A program made the translations under genes and the position numbers. 64,000 nt of DNA, from positions 1,364,001 through 1,428,000 of the forward strand of contig NZ_CP030034.1 of the NCBI RefSeq assembly GCF_006874625.1, written 5' to 3'. The notes below the pieces were generated by a model that was not told the origin of the DNA, ran no database searches, and saw nothing but the letters and a program-made list of their open reading frames with translations. This DNA is from Bdellovibrio sp. NC01 (GTDB taxonomy: Bacteria; Bdellovibrionota; Bdellovibrionia; Bdellovibrionales; Bdellovibrionaceae). Below are positions 1 through 7,530 of the stretch, piece by piece; the first letter of the stretch is position 1; the number at the start of each line of letters is the position of its first letter.

Positions 1-211
1 AGAGTTCGGTTTCATTTTGAGATTTCTGTTATTTGCCTCTGTCGTCTTGTCCAGAAGTCAAAGAACAGACAAAAAATCATCCAATGGTCTCGTGAAGCCC
101 AATCAATGTTTCCCGAAAAGTTGGAATCCCAATGATGGGACAGCGGACTCGGATGTCTGCGGCAACAATACACGGAGGCTTGGCTATGAAGAAAACTGAT
201 TAGGAATTGCT
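1..211. other. Upstream region of the flagellin gene
   Basis: No gene is supported here. A 60-codon frame on the plus strand (17-199) has no ribosome site and an unlikely composition. The segment should hold the flagellin promoter and leader. I could not place a convincing sigma-28 or sigma-70 promoter by eye. A small hairpin (TCCCA-ATGA-TGGGA) sits at 127-140 and AGGA at 202-205 is the likely ribosome site. Confidence 0.5.
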
Positions 212-1045
212 ATGGGAATGAGAATTAATACAAACATTGCTGCACTTAATGCTCAAAGAAACCTCGTTGGAACACAAAGAGTTGTGAACGATTCGATGGC
301 GAAATTGGCAAGTGGCAGTCGTATCAATAAAGCTGCTGACGATGCTGCAGGTTTAGCGATTTCTGAACGTTTGAAAGCACAAATTCGCTCTGCAAGCCAA
401 GCTCAACGAAATGCAAATGATGGTATCTCGATGATTCAAACTGCCGAAGGTGGATTGAATGAAGTCGGCAATATCATTGTGCGTTTACGTGAATTGGCCA
501 TCCAAGGTTCATCTGACACTGTTGGTGAAACTGAACGTGGCATGCTCAATAAAGAGGTTGTGCAACTTCGCAGTGAAATCGATCGTATTGCGAAATCGAC
601 AACTTGGGGTACAACGAAACTTTTAGATGGTTCCGCTCCTAAATTTGATTTCCAAGTGGGCATTAATAATAATGCCGACACTGATAGAATTTCTTTCGAA
701 GCCGGTGCACACTCTGCGACTTTGGCATCGTTAGGTCTTGAAGGTTTGGATTTCTCGTCGAAGGAAGGTTCGCGTGAGGCTTTGCAAAAGCTTGACGACG
801 CACAAACGAATGTCAATGGTACAAGAGCGTATCTAGGCGCCTTGCAAAATCGTCTGACTTCGACTTCTGACAACTTAGGTGTGATGCACGAAAATCTTTC
901 GGCAGCGAACAGTCGTATTCGTGATACCGATGTTGCAGCGACATCTTCAGAGATGACCCGCAACAATATCTTGATGCAGGCAGCAACATCTGTTCTTGCA
1001 CAAGCAAATCAATCGAATCAATTGGCACTTAAACTTATCGGTTAG
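212..1045 (+). CDS. fliC: Flagellin (short, conserved ends only)
   Basis: Filament subunit exported by the flagellar type III route and polymerised outside the cell. The N-terminal part (about residues 1-140) carries the typical MRINTN start, the LASGSRIN and DDAAGLAISE segments and the RELAIQ helix. The C-terminal part (about 195-277) has the coiled-coil region with RIRDTDVA and ends in LALKLIG. Little lies between, so the surface-exposed D2/D3 domains are missing, as in the roughly 275-residue flagellins of Bdellovibrio. The first ATG of MGM is preceded by AGGA at good spacing. No cleavable signal peptide is seen, as expected. A strong terminator follows. Bdellovibrio usually has several flagellin paralogues; which one this is cannot be told from the window. 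Confidence 0.95.
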   Translation: MGMRINTNIAALNAQRNLVGTQRVVNDSMAKLASGSRINKAADDAAGLAISERLKAQIRSASQAQRNANDGISMIQTAEGGLNEVGNIIVRLRELAIQGSSDTVGETERGMLNKEVVQLRSEIDRIAKSTTWGTTKLLDGSAPKFDFQVGINNNADTDRISFEAGAHSATLASLGLEGLDFSSKEGSREALQKLDDAQTNVNGTRAYLGALQNRLTSTSDNLGVMHENLSAANSRIRDTDVAATSSEMTRNNILMQAATSVLAQANQSNQLALKLIG

Positions 1046-1055
1046 TGCTGCGCTC

Positions 1056-1097
1056 GGTGATCCTTCTTTTGCGGAAGGATCACCACTCTATTTTTTC
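1056..1097 (+). terminator. Intrinsic terminator after flagellin
   Basis: Perfect 11-bp arms GGTGATCCTTC / GAAGGATCACC with a 7-nt loop, followed shortly by six T. It sits just past the flagellin stop codon and fits a strongly expressed single-gene transcript. Confidence 0.9.
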
Positions 1098-1157
1098 CAA
1101 CTGCTTGATAACTTTTTGAATTCCGCGCAAACTATCTGAAGTTTTCAAGGAGTGTTC

Positions 1158-2159
1158 ATGAAAGTCATCGGCTATCTCGAGTCCTTAGATATTGAAAATC
1201 CAGAATCTCTTTTAAATCTTGATCTGCCAACACCAGAGCCAGGGCCGATGGATATTCTTGTGCGAGTCAAAGCTGTATCCGTCAATCCAGTCGATACAAA
1301 AATTCGTAAGAATACAAAACCCAATCCCGGTGAACCAAAAATTTTAGGATGGGATGCTGCGGGGATCGTTGAAAAGATCGGCAGCAAAGTTCAACACTTC
1401 AAAGTTGGCGATGCCGTTTATTACGCCGGCAGTTTAACTCGCCCAGGAACGAATGCGGAATTTCATTTAGTTGACGAGCGCATCGCAGCTTTAAAACCGC
1501 AAAAGCTTTCCTTTGAAGAAGCGGCCGCTTTGCCACTGACAAGTATTACGGCCTATGAAGCGTTATTTGATCGCATGAACGTATTGGTGAACGATCAGGA
1601 GTATTTATTGATCCTGGGGGGATCGGGCGGAGTTGGGTCCATGGCGATTCAATTAGCAAAAAAAGAAACACGCCTGAAAGTGATTGCGACGGCATCGCGC
1701 GCCTCTTCGCAAGAGTGGTGTCGAAAACTTGGCGCTGATATCGTGATTGATCATAACAAAGACCTGCATCAGCAATTGCGTGAACATGGTATCGACACGG
1801 TCAAATATATTTTCAGTACCACTCACAGTGATGTGCACCGTGAAAGTATTGAAAAGATGATCGCGCCCCAAGGAACTTTTTGTCTGATCGATGACCCACC
1901 AAATTTTCCGATTAATGGCTTTAAACGAAAAAGCGTCGGTGTGCATTGGGAGTTTATGTTTACGCGCTCGATGTTTGAAACGCCTGACATGATTAAGCAG
2001 CATCAGTTGCTAACTAAAATTGCGGGTATGATTGATCGCGCAGAGATTCAAACGACCATCAATCATATCTTCGAAGGCATGACCGCTGAAAACTTCAGAA
2101 AGGCCCATCAGATGATCGAATCCCATAAGACCATAGGGAAGATCGTCATCAAATTTTAG
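1158..2159 (+). CDS. Zinc-type alcohol dehydrogenase / quinone oxidoreductase-like protein (MDR family)
   Basis: Probable NAD(P)H-dependent medium-chain dehydrogenase/reductase. The N-terminal GroES-like half has the family segment VKAVSVNPVDTKIR and then GWDAAGIVEKIG. The Rossmann half carries the nucleotide-binding GGSGGVGSMAIQLAK. No structural zinc cysteine cluster is visible, which favours the quinone reductase or enoyl-reductase branch over true zinc alcohol dehydrogenases. The ATG is chosen because AAGGAG ends 5 bases before it; an in-frame GTG two codons earlier overlaps that ribosome site. Length (333 residues) is normal for the family. The gene stands alone between the flagellin terminator and a bidirectional terminator. 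Substrate unknown. Confidence 0.88.
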   Translation: MKVIGYLESLDIENPESLLNLDLPTPEPGPMDILVRVKAVSVNPVDTKIRKNTKPNPGEPKILGWDAAGIVEKIGSKVQHFKVGDAVYYAGSLTRPGTNAEFHLVDERIAALKPQKLSFEEAAALPLTSITAYEALFDRMNVLVNDQEYLLILGGSGGVGSMAIQLAKKETRLKVIATASRASSQEWCRKLGADIVIDHNKDLHQQLREHGIDTVKYIFSTTHSDVHRESIEKMIAPQGTFCLIDDPPNFPINGFKRKSVGVHWEFMFTRSMFETPDMIKQHQLLTKIAGMIDRAEIQTTINHIFEGMTAENFRKAHQMIESHKTIGKIVIKF

Positions 2160-2161
2160 GC

Positions 2162-2198
2162 ATAAAAAAAGCCGCATCTTTTCAGAGCGGCTTTTTTA
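2162..2198. terminator. Bidirectional terminator
   Basis: Stem AAGCCGC / GCGGCTT flanked by an A-run on the left and a T-run on the right, so it can stop transcription from both converging genes: the MDR oxidoreductase on the plus strand and the TolC-like gene on the minus strand. Confidence 0.88.
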
Positions 2199-2218
2199 TT
2201 TCAAATATCTTTCAAAAG

Positions 2219-3589
2219 TTAGTTTACAGTCTGTGGACCGCAAGCTTCATCCAAAGTCACTTGGTCTTTCTTCGGATTGAAGACACGACCCAAACGACCT
2301 TTGATACCGCCCGAACCTTTGCGCTCGATTTCACAAGCGCCAACTTGTGCGAAGCGTTCGTCGATCACGATACGATTTAAGCTCACACGCATTGAATCAA
2401 GGTTCGTTTGCGCTTTCACTTGGTTCGTCAAAGCTGTCGTCAAAGAATTGGCAGCAGAAAGCACGTGTAACAAGTCCGTCAAACCTGCACGGAACTTTTC
2501 AACTTCACCTTCGTAAACATCTTGCAAAGTCGCTTGCGCTTGTTGTGCTAAAGCCACTTGTTTTTGCGCTTCATACAAAGAACCCAAAGTCGATTCGATC
2601 AACTCCGCTTGGTCGAACGTGATTTGTTTCTTTTGCAGTTTCAGTTCGTCGATATTGTAGTCAGATAACTTCAAGGCCGGGAAGTAACCGAAGCCCAAGT
2701 TCACAGTTCCTGTTGTTTGCACAGAACCGAAAGCAGAACCCGCACCCGAACGAGAAGCACCCAATGAAGCGCCTGTCAGGAAGCTAAATGCTTTGGACCA
2801 TTTCGCTGTGTTCGCAGCAGAAATCATCGAATTCATTTGTTTGATCTCTGGCGATTTAGCTGTCGCGCGATCCAAGATCACTTGTGCTGGCAAAAGCTCT
2901 GTCGCCGTTTGGCTTGTATGAACTTTATCGAATTGGATTTCTTGAGAAAGTGGCAATGCTAGCATGTTGCGGATCGCCGCTTTTTCTTTTTGCAGAAGAT
3001 CGTCAACTTGCGAAACCTGGATAGAAGCCAATTGCGTTTGTGCACGAGCTTGCAACAAATCAGATTGTTGCATCATGCCGGCATCAACCGCCATTTGAAT
3101 CAAATCTTCGATCTCTTTGTAGTTTGTGTATTGCTTGTAAAGAACTTCGCGAAGTTCCATGTCGCCAACAACAGTCAGGTAAACCGAGTACGCTGAAGAG
3201 TAAGTGTTCAACTGGGCGATGTAGTAAGACGTCGCTTGCGCATTCAACAAGTACTGGCTTTCTTTAAGATCGAACCAGTTGCTAGGCATCAAGAACGGCA
3301 ACAACATTGAAACCGTCGTAAGCGCAAAACTTGGACCGCTTGAAATCACAGAACCCAAATTGATTGATGGAAGAAGAGAAGCACGGCTGATGTTAACTTG
3401 CTCTTTGGCTTGATAAACTTTGTTCAGTTGCACCTGCAAAGAGATGTTTTGCTCAAGCAACATTGTTTTCAAAGTATCAGGATTCACTTTCACCACGGCT
3501 GGTTGTTTTGCTGGAGCTGCAAAGGCAGAACTAACAAATACAAGTGCAACGATGCTGAATGCGAGCTGGCGTTTTAGAAACGTTCCCAT
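2219..3589 (-). CDS. TolC-family outer membrane efflux protein
   Basis: Probable outer membrane channel of a tripartite efflux or type I export system, or a relative of unknown cargo. The reading begins at MGTFLKRQLAF, preceded by a GGGGGA ribosome site at good spacing, and has a clear signal peptide ending ...SSAFA before APAKQ. The mature protein shows the long alpha-helical pattern of the family: coiled segments at about residues 30-120, YNIDELKLQKKQITFDQAE in the second half and VALAQQAQATLQDVYEGEVEKFRAG near the end. At 456 residues it is of normal size. No inner membrane pump or adaptor gene lies next to it, so its partners are unknown. The longer frame start is rejected because it would put 18 residues ahead of the signal peptide. 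Confidence 0.85.
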   Translation of the reverse strand: MGTFLKRQLAFSIVALVFVSSAFAAPAKQPAVVKVNPDTLKTMLLEQNISLQVQLNKVYQAKEQVNISRASLLPSINLGSVISSGPSFALTTVSMLLPFLMPSNWFDLKESQYLLNAQATSYYIAQLNTYSSAYSVYLTVVGDMELREVLYKQYTNYKEIEDLIQMAVDAGMMQQSDLLQARAQTQLASIQVSQVDDLLQKEKAAIRNMLALPLSQEIQFDKVHTSQTATELLPAQVILDRATAKSPEIKQMNSMISAANTAKWSKAFSFLTGASLGASRSGAGSAFGSVQTTGTVNLGFGYFPALKLSDYNIDELKLQKKQITFDQAELIESTLGSLYEAQKQVALAQQAQATLQDVYEGEVEKFRAGLTDLLHVLSAANSLTTALTNQVKAQTNLDSMRVSLNRIVIDERFAQVGACEIERKGSGGIKGRLGRVFNPKKDQVTLDEACGPQTVN

Positions 3590-3792
3590 TATGAAAATCC
3601 CCCGTAGGATCTGAGAATTATTCCGCTCGCCCAGGGTTGTCAAACCCTTGTTTTCACGTCTTAATTAAGCACTCCTTAGAATAATCTTTCCACAATTGTT
3701 TCATTCAGAATCACGGGCGTAGCAAAACTTTAATCTTTTGCAGCCTGTGCTAAAATTGAAGGAATTCATTCTCGATTTCTAGGAGTTGTACG

Positions 3793-4158
3793 TTGATCGA
3801 ACAGAAGTCGTTTGGCTATACGCTGAGTCATAAAAATAAGATGCTCGTTGTTTCTTTTACAGGGGAGCTGACGCCCGTGGTGGCGCCGGGGCTCGAGGCC
3901 TGTCGTCAAGAAATCTTGGCAAAGCCTGAAGTGAAGTGCGTCGTCTTTTACTTCCAAGATGTCGGTTCGGTCCATCCGGATGCGATACCTGTATTAGCAC
4001 AAATGCAAAGAGATATTCGTTCACGCGGGTTGGAGTTGCGCTTGTGTTCGCTGAAACAACCTTTACGAGAAAAACTCGTGCGCATGGGTGTGGTGCGAGG
4101 AATGGAAGTCACTGACGACCTCCGCTCCGCACTTATTTCATTCGGCAAAGTTGCTTAA
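3793..4158 (+). CDS. STAS-domain protein (anti-sigma antagonist-like)
   Basis: Single STAS domain of 121 residues. The strand-helix pattern VVSFTGELTP, KCVVFYFQDV, IPVLAQMQRDIRSRGLELRLCS and LREKLVRMGV matches the anti-sigma factor antagonist fold (SpoIIAA/RsbV class). It starts at TTG with AGGAG eight bases upstream. In regulated members a Ser or Thr in an I-D-S-S-G-type loop is phosphorylated by a partner kinase. Here the equivalent loop reads S-V-H-P-D-A (residues 59-64), with Asp63 where the phosphorylated Ser would be. No anti-sigma kinase or phosphatase gene is adjacent. The role is therefore unknown; it could be a constitutively 'phosphorylated-like' or purely structural STAS protein. 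Confidence 0.75.
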   Translation: MIEQKSFGYTLSHKNKMLVVSFTGELTPVVAPGLEACRQEILAKPEVKCVVFYFQDVGSVHPDAIPVLAQMQRDIRSRGLELRLCSLKQPLREKLVRMGVVRGMEVTDDLRSALISFGKVA

Positions 4159-4161
4159 GTT

Positions 4162-4908
4162 CTAATGGCAAAGCGGGAATGATTTAATCGCTTTTTGGAT
4201 TTTAGCGAATTTCTTAGAACGCGCCTGTGGGCGCAAAACATCCCAATAAGATTTGCGGCTGAAAAGATCTTCGCCTCTTTCAAGTTGTGAATTCAACATC
4301 GAAAGGGCGCAGCGGAACGTTCCTTGTGGAGTGTTGCCGTCGCCTTTTTTGCAGCTAGGTGCATAGTTTTGTTCTTTGCCACGGTGAAGTTGCAGAAGAC
4401 CAATCAAAGAACCATTCGGACCTTGCGCCTTACTGTTCTTGTCACACGAGCTTTCATAGAAAGCCATCGCGTTCATAATCAAAACCCAAACGTTTTGGCG
4501 ACCTTCAATATTCAAACTTTTATAACCTGGGCACAAACGGATAAGATCATCAGAGCCTTTCAATAAGGCATCGTTGGATCCTTTTTTAAGTTCAGCGAAA
4601 ATCATTTCGCCCCATTTGCCAAACTCATCTTCGTCTGCAAAGTTGTCACAGGCATCAGCCCAATTCATTTTTTCGCTAATCATAGAAATCTGTTCAGCTG
4701 TTGCTTCATCCGTTAAGGCGTTGCGCATATCACGCAGGGCCGCAGCCGTCTTGTTCGGAGTCTCTTTACATTCAGGGCACGCCGCAACGGCCTCTGTATG
4801 TTTAGAAGTGAAGGCAGTCATAGAACTGCTGCCTCTGATGTTTGCTTGCACCTGAACGGCAAGCAAGGTCACAACTGGAATAAGAAGTAGTTTCGCTAAA
4901 GACATCAT
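4162..4908 (-). CDS. Secreted lysozyme/transglycosylase-like protein
   Basis: Protein of 248 residues with an N-terminal signal peptide (MMSLAKLLLIPVVTLLAV, cleavage likely after QVQA). The second half resembles the SLT/lysozyme-like fold: Glu152 in AFYESSCD is placed like the catalytic Glu of ESS/ESF motifs, followed by NGSLIGLLQLHRG, which matches the family's G-A-x-G-L-M-Q element. Seven or more cysteines suggest periplasmic or outside location with disulfides. It may cut peptidoglycan of self or prey, but that is inference; the fold match is by motif only. It ends only three bases from the convergent STAS gene, with no terminator between them. Confidence 0.65.
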   Translation of the reverse strand: MMSLAKLLLIPVVTLLAVQVQANIRGSSSMTAFTSKHTEAVAACPECKETPNKTAAALRDMRNALTDEATAEQISMISEKMNWADACDNFADEDEFGKWGEMIFAELKKGSNDALLKGSDDLIRLCPGYKSLNIEGRQNVWVLIMNAMAFYESSCDKNSKAQGPNGSLIGLLQLHRGKEQNYAPSCKKGDGNTPQGTFRCALSMLNSQLERGEDLFSRKSYWDVLRPQARSKKFAKIQKAIKSFPLCH

Positions 4909-4979
4909 ATGGCTTTTAAAAGCGAAATTGATGCCGTCTCAAAGTGGTCTCATTTCGAGCTGAGCGGCTGTGAGTGTCT

Positions 4980-5016
4980 AAAAAAAAGACAGGGGCGACA
5001 CTTGTGTCACCCCTGT
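4980..5016 (-). terminator. Intrinsic terminator after the DEAD-box helicase
   Basis: Arms of 13 bp (ACAGGGGCGACAC / GTGTCACCCCTGT, one mismatch) followed on the minus strand by eight or more T. It lies just past the stop codon of the helicase gene and before the separate minus-strand lysozyme-like gene. Confidence 0.9.
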
Positions 5017-5044
5017 TAAAACTCGTAAAAATTTTTGCTTCAAA

Positions 5045-6895
5045 CTAGTCGCGGAAACGACGAGCTGAAGAGCGCTCAGAAGAACCACCAGAGCGAGAAC
5101 GTTTAATGCCCGGGTGATCGCCACCACGGTCCTTACGTTCGCTGCGGCCTTCGCTGCTGCTGCTGCTACGCTCAGGAGAGTAACCGCCGCTATCGCGTCT
5201 ACGGAAACCACGTGGAGCAGAACCTTCGTTGAAGTTGCCACGTTGTTCGCGTTCTGTGCGTTGTTCGCCGCCATCATTGCCAGCAAAACGAGGACGTTCA
5301 GAACGCTCAGAGCGTTCAGGACGATCCGAAGAGAATGACGAAGATGAACGATCAGCTCTGTAACCGCCACGATCGTTATTACGGCTGCGGAAACCGCCGC
5401 CACGACCACCACGGAAACCACCGCGATCACGACCGCCACCATCACGATTGCTTGTGAAGCGGTTGTCGTTTGGATCACGAGGAAGCAATTCACGAGGAAC
5501 GCGATCGCCCATGTAGTCCAAGAACTTATCGTTCTTAACGAACACGTTCGGGAAGTAAGACACGATAAAGCGTGCTAACAAATCTTCTTTTGAAAACTTA
5601 GAAAGATCTGTATCGCCAGCAGTGACAAGAACGCGGATCAAGTCGTTTGCTTGTTGAAGAGTCGCATTGTCCTCTTTCATTGTGCTAACTTTATCCAAAA
5701 CGTCTTTGATTTTAAGACCAGCAACTTCATCACCTGAAGGTACAACACCTTTAGTAAGAGTCGCTTTAGTCGTTTGCATCACACGGCGAAGAAGATTCAA
5801 TTGCTCTGGGTTTACCAAAGTGATTGCTGTACCGCTTTGACCGTTACGGCCTGTACGACCGATACGGTGAACGTAAGATTCAACATCCCAAGGCAAAGAG
5901 TGGTTGATAACGTGAGTAAGGTCTTTGATGTCCAAACCACGAGCGGCAACGTCCGTCGCCACAACCACTTTGATCTGACTTTGTTTGAATTTCTTCAGCG
6001 TCATTTCACGTTCTTGTTGAGACTTATCACCATGCAAAGAATCTGCTGGGAAACCACGTTGAGTTAGCATCTCTGCTAGCTCTGCAACTTCCATCTTAGT
6101 TTGACAGAAGATGATACCGTAGAATTCTGGAAGAGTTTGCAACAAACGGCAGATCACTTCCATTTTAGCTGAATTTTTAACTGTGTAATAAACTTGTTGG
6201 ATTGTCGAAGCTGTCGAGCCAACTTTGTTAGCTTGAACAGTTTCTGGATTTTCCAAATATTTTTCAGACAAACGACGAACTTCAGAGCTCATAGTTGCAG
6301 AGAACAACCATGTACGGCAAGCCGCGCGTTCTGCTTGAGTATCGTCATCTGGATGAGTTGCAGAAAGAATGAAATCCAATGGCTCTTTAAAGCCCATAGA
6401 AAGCATTTCGTCTGCTTCGTCCAAAACAACTGTTTGAACGCTCTTAAGTTTGATCATTTTTTGTTCTAAGAAATCAACCAAACGACCTGGTGTTGCAACA
6501 ACGATGTGTGCGCCACGTTTGATGCCGTCGATTTGTGTGCGATAGCTTGCGCCACCGTAAATCGTAACAACGCGAAGACCTTTTTTCTTACCAAGCAAAG
6601 TCAATTGCTCTGCAACTTGCAAAGCCAATTCACGTGTTGGGCTCAAAACTAGAGCTTGCGTGTCTTTTGTTGTTGTATCGATGTTTTCTACAAGAGGAAT
6701 ACCAAATGCAGCAGTTTTGCCAGTACCTGTAGAGGCAAGGCCGATAAAATCTTTAGCTCCTGATAAAAGAATCGGAAGCGCTTGTGTCTGAATGGGCGTT
6801 GGAGTCGAGAAGCCCATGTCTTTCATCGCATCCATAAGTGGTGCGCTAAGACCAAAGCTTTCGAAACTATCTACCGTAGTTAAAGGGGGTGTCAT
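5045..6895 (-). CDS. DEAD-box ATP-dependent RNA helicase with RGG-rich tail
   Basis: Superfamily 2 RNA helicase, DeaD/RhlE/CshA type. All core motifs are present in order: Q motif (FGLS...PTPIQ), Walker A ASTGTGKT, PTRELALQ, TPGRLVDF, VLDEADEM, SAT, HGDKSQQERE, VATDVAARGLDI and HRIGRTGR. After the core (about residue 370) comes a region unlike the standard DeaD RNA-binding domain. The last 130 or so residues are a low-complexity tail rich in RGG, SER and RS repeats, likely for RNA binding or phase-separated assemblies. Ribosome site AAAGG precedes the ATG. Proteins of this class act in ribosome assembly and mRNA decay, often under cold stress. The leader carries nested inverted repeats. A 171-codon frame antisense to the tail is a shadow. 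Confidence 0.95.
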   Translation of the reverse strand: MTPPLTTVDSFESFGLSAPLMDAMKDMGFSTPTPIQTQALPILLSGAKDFIGLASTGTGKTAAFGIPLVENIDTTTKDTQALVLSPTRELALQVAEQLTLLGKKKGLRVVTIYGGASYRTQIDGIKRGAHIVVATPGRLVDFLEQKMIKLKSVQTVVLDEADEMLSMGFKEPLDFILSATHPDDDTQAERAACRTWLFSATMSSEVRRLSEKYLENPETVQANKVGSTASTIQQVYYTVKNSAKMEVICRLLQTLPEFYGIIFCQTKMEVAELAEMLTQRGFPADSLHGDKSQQEREMTLKKFKQSQIKVVVATDVAARGLDIKDLTHVINHSLPWDVESYVHRIGRTGRNGQSGTAITLVNPEQLNLLRRVMQTTKATLTKGVVPSGDEVAGLKIKDVLDKVSTMKEDNATLQQANDLIRVLVTAGDTDLSKFSKEDLLARFIVSYFPNVFVKNDKFLDYMGDRVPRELLPRDPNDNRFTSNRDGGGRDRGGFRGGRGGGFRSRNNDRGGYRADRSSSSFSSDRPERSERSERPRFAGNDGGEQRTEREQRGNFNEGSAPRGFRRRDSGGYSPERSSSSSEGRSERKDRGGDHPGIKRSRSGGSSERSSARRFRD

Positions 6896-6916
6896 TGTGA
6901 CCTTTCTGTGTGAGTC

Positions 6917-7002
6917 GGGAATGTACAGGATTACAATCGTAAAAGCTTGCTAATTTTAGGCGATGTAGCGCTCATGAACTTTGTTCATGCTCGTACATTC
7001 CC
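6917..7002 (-). promoter_or_regulatory. Nested inverted repeats in the helicase leader
   Basis: Outer perfect arms GGGAATGTAC (6917-6926) and GTACATTCCC (6993-7002) enclose an inner perfect hairpin CATGAAC-TTT-GTTCATG (6973-6989). The outer arm ends about 12 bases before the helicase ribosome site on the minus strand. This could be an RNA structure in the 5' leader used for autoregulation, or two protein operators. The sequence pairing is direct observation; the function is inference. Confidence 0.5.
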
Positions 7003-7027
7003 TATACAGCCACGGCTTCGTTCAACG

Positions 7028-7151
7028 GAATTGGTGAAAATACCCCAATCGACTGCGTTGTCGGGCTCTCTCCTCGCTCCGACGTGCCTCCAGCACGCCT
7101 GCGCTGCGGGGAGAACCCTCCGCCTTGCGCTTGTGGCATTTTGACCAATTC
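7028..7151. repeat. Palindromic GC-rich island A
   Basis: End segments GAATTGGTGAAAATACC (7028-7044) and GGCATTTTGACCAATTC (7135-7151) are inverted copies with two mismatches. Inside are TCTCC/GGAGA-type pairings and a perfect central hairpin CGTGC-CTCCA-GCACG (7083-7097). The whole could fold into one long stem-loop of about 124 nt. Similar architecture is seen at 37560-37666 and 47290-47387. Confidence 0.55.
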
Positions 7152-7530
7152 TCTTTTGCTTTTTTGTTTCTGGCTCGGCTTTCGCCGTCGCTGGTTTTGC
7201 TGGCTGAGCCCAACTCGCTTTGCTCGTTGTATGCTGCCGCTTTTTAGCTCTTTGGAAGTGGTTTTCGCATCTCTTTGTTTTGAGATCCTGTATCTATGTT
7301 GTGGGGGACTATACACTATTTTTTAGCTGAGCGGGGCTTTTATTTTCAATTTCTTTTGTTTGTGCTGCGGAGTCTATTTGGAACTCCTTTTTGTTTATGG
7401 GCTTTGTGTGGGTTTTTGGGCTCAGTTGAAGCATAGGGGACCGTCGAGTGTTTTGGTGCTCGATAATAGGGCATAATTTTATTCATTATTTTGTGCTCAT
7501 TTTAATCCTTTCTACGTTATATAAGGAACC

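Larger units (their letters stand above)
6896..7530. other. Long structured, T-rich intergenic stretch
   Basis: About 635 bases between the divergent helicase and ABC-F genes. Besides the leader repeats and a palindromic island (7028-7151), the right part (7150-7500) is strongly T-rich on the plus strand, with further hairpins such as GGCTC...GAGCC around 7172-7210. Short frames here (60-104 codons on both strands) are biased in composition, overlap each other and lack ribosome sites, so none is called. It should contain both promoters and might encode a small RNA. Confidence 0.5.

Noticed and set aside
4978-5493. 171-codon minus-strand frame rich in Val and Ala
   Set aside because: It reads the RGG-rich helicase tail in another frame on the same strand and also crosses the terminator; composition reflects the shifted repeats.
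7002-7326. Several short frames in the long intergenic stretch
   Set aside because: They overlap one another on both strands, lack ribosome sites, and coincide with palindromic or T-rich DNA.
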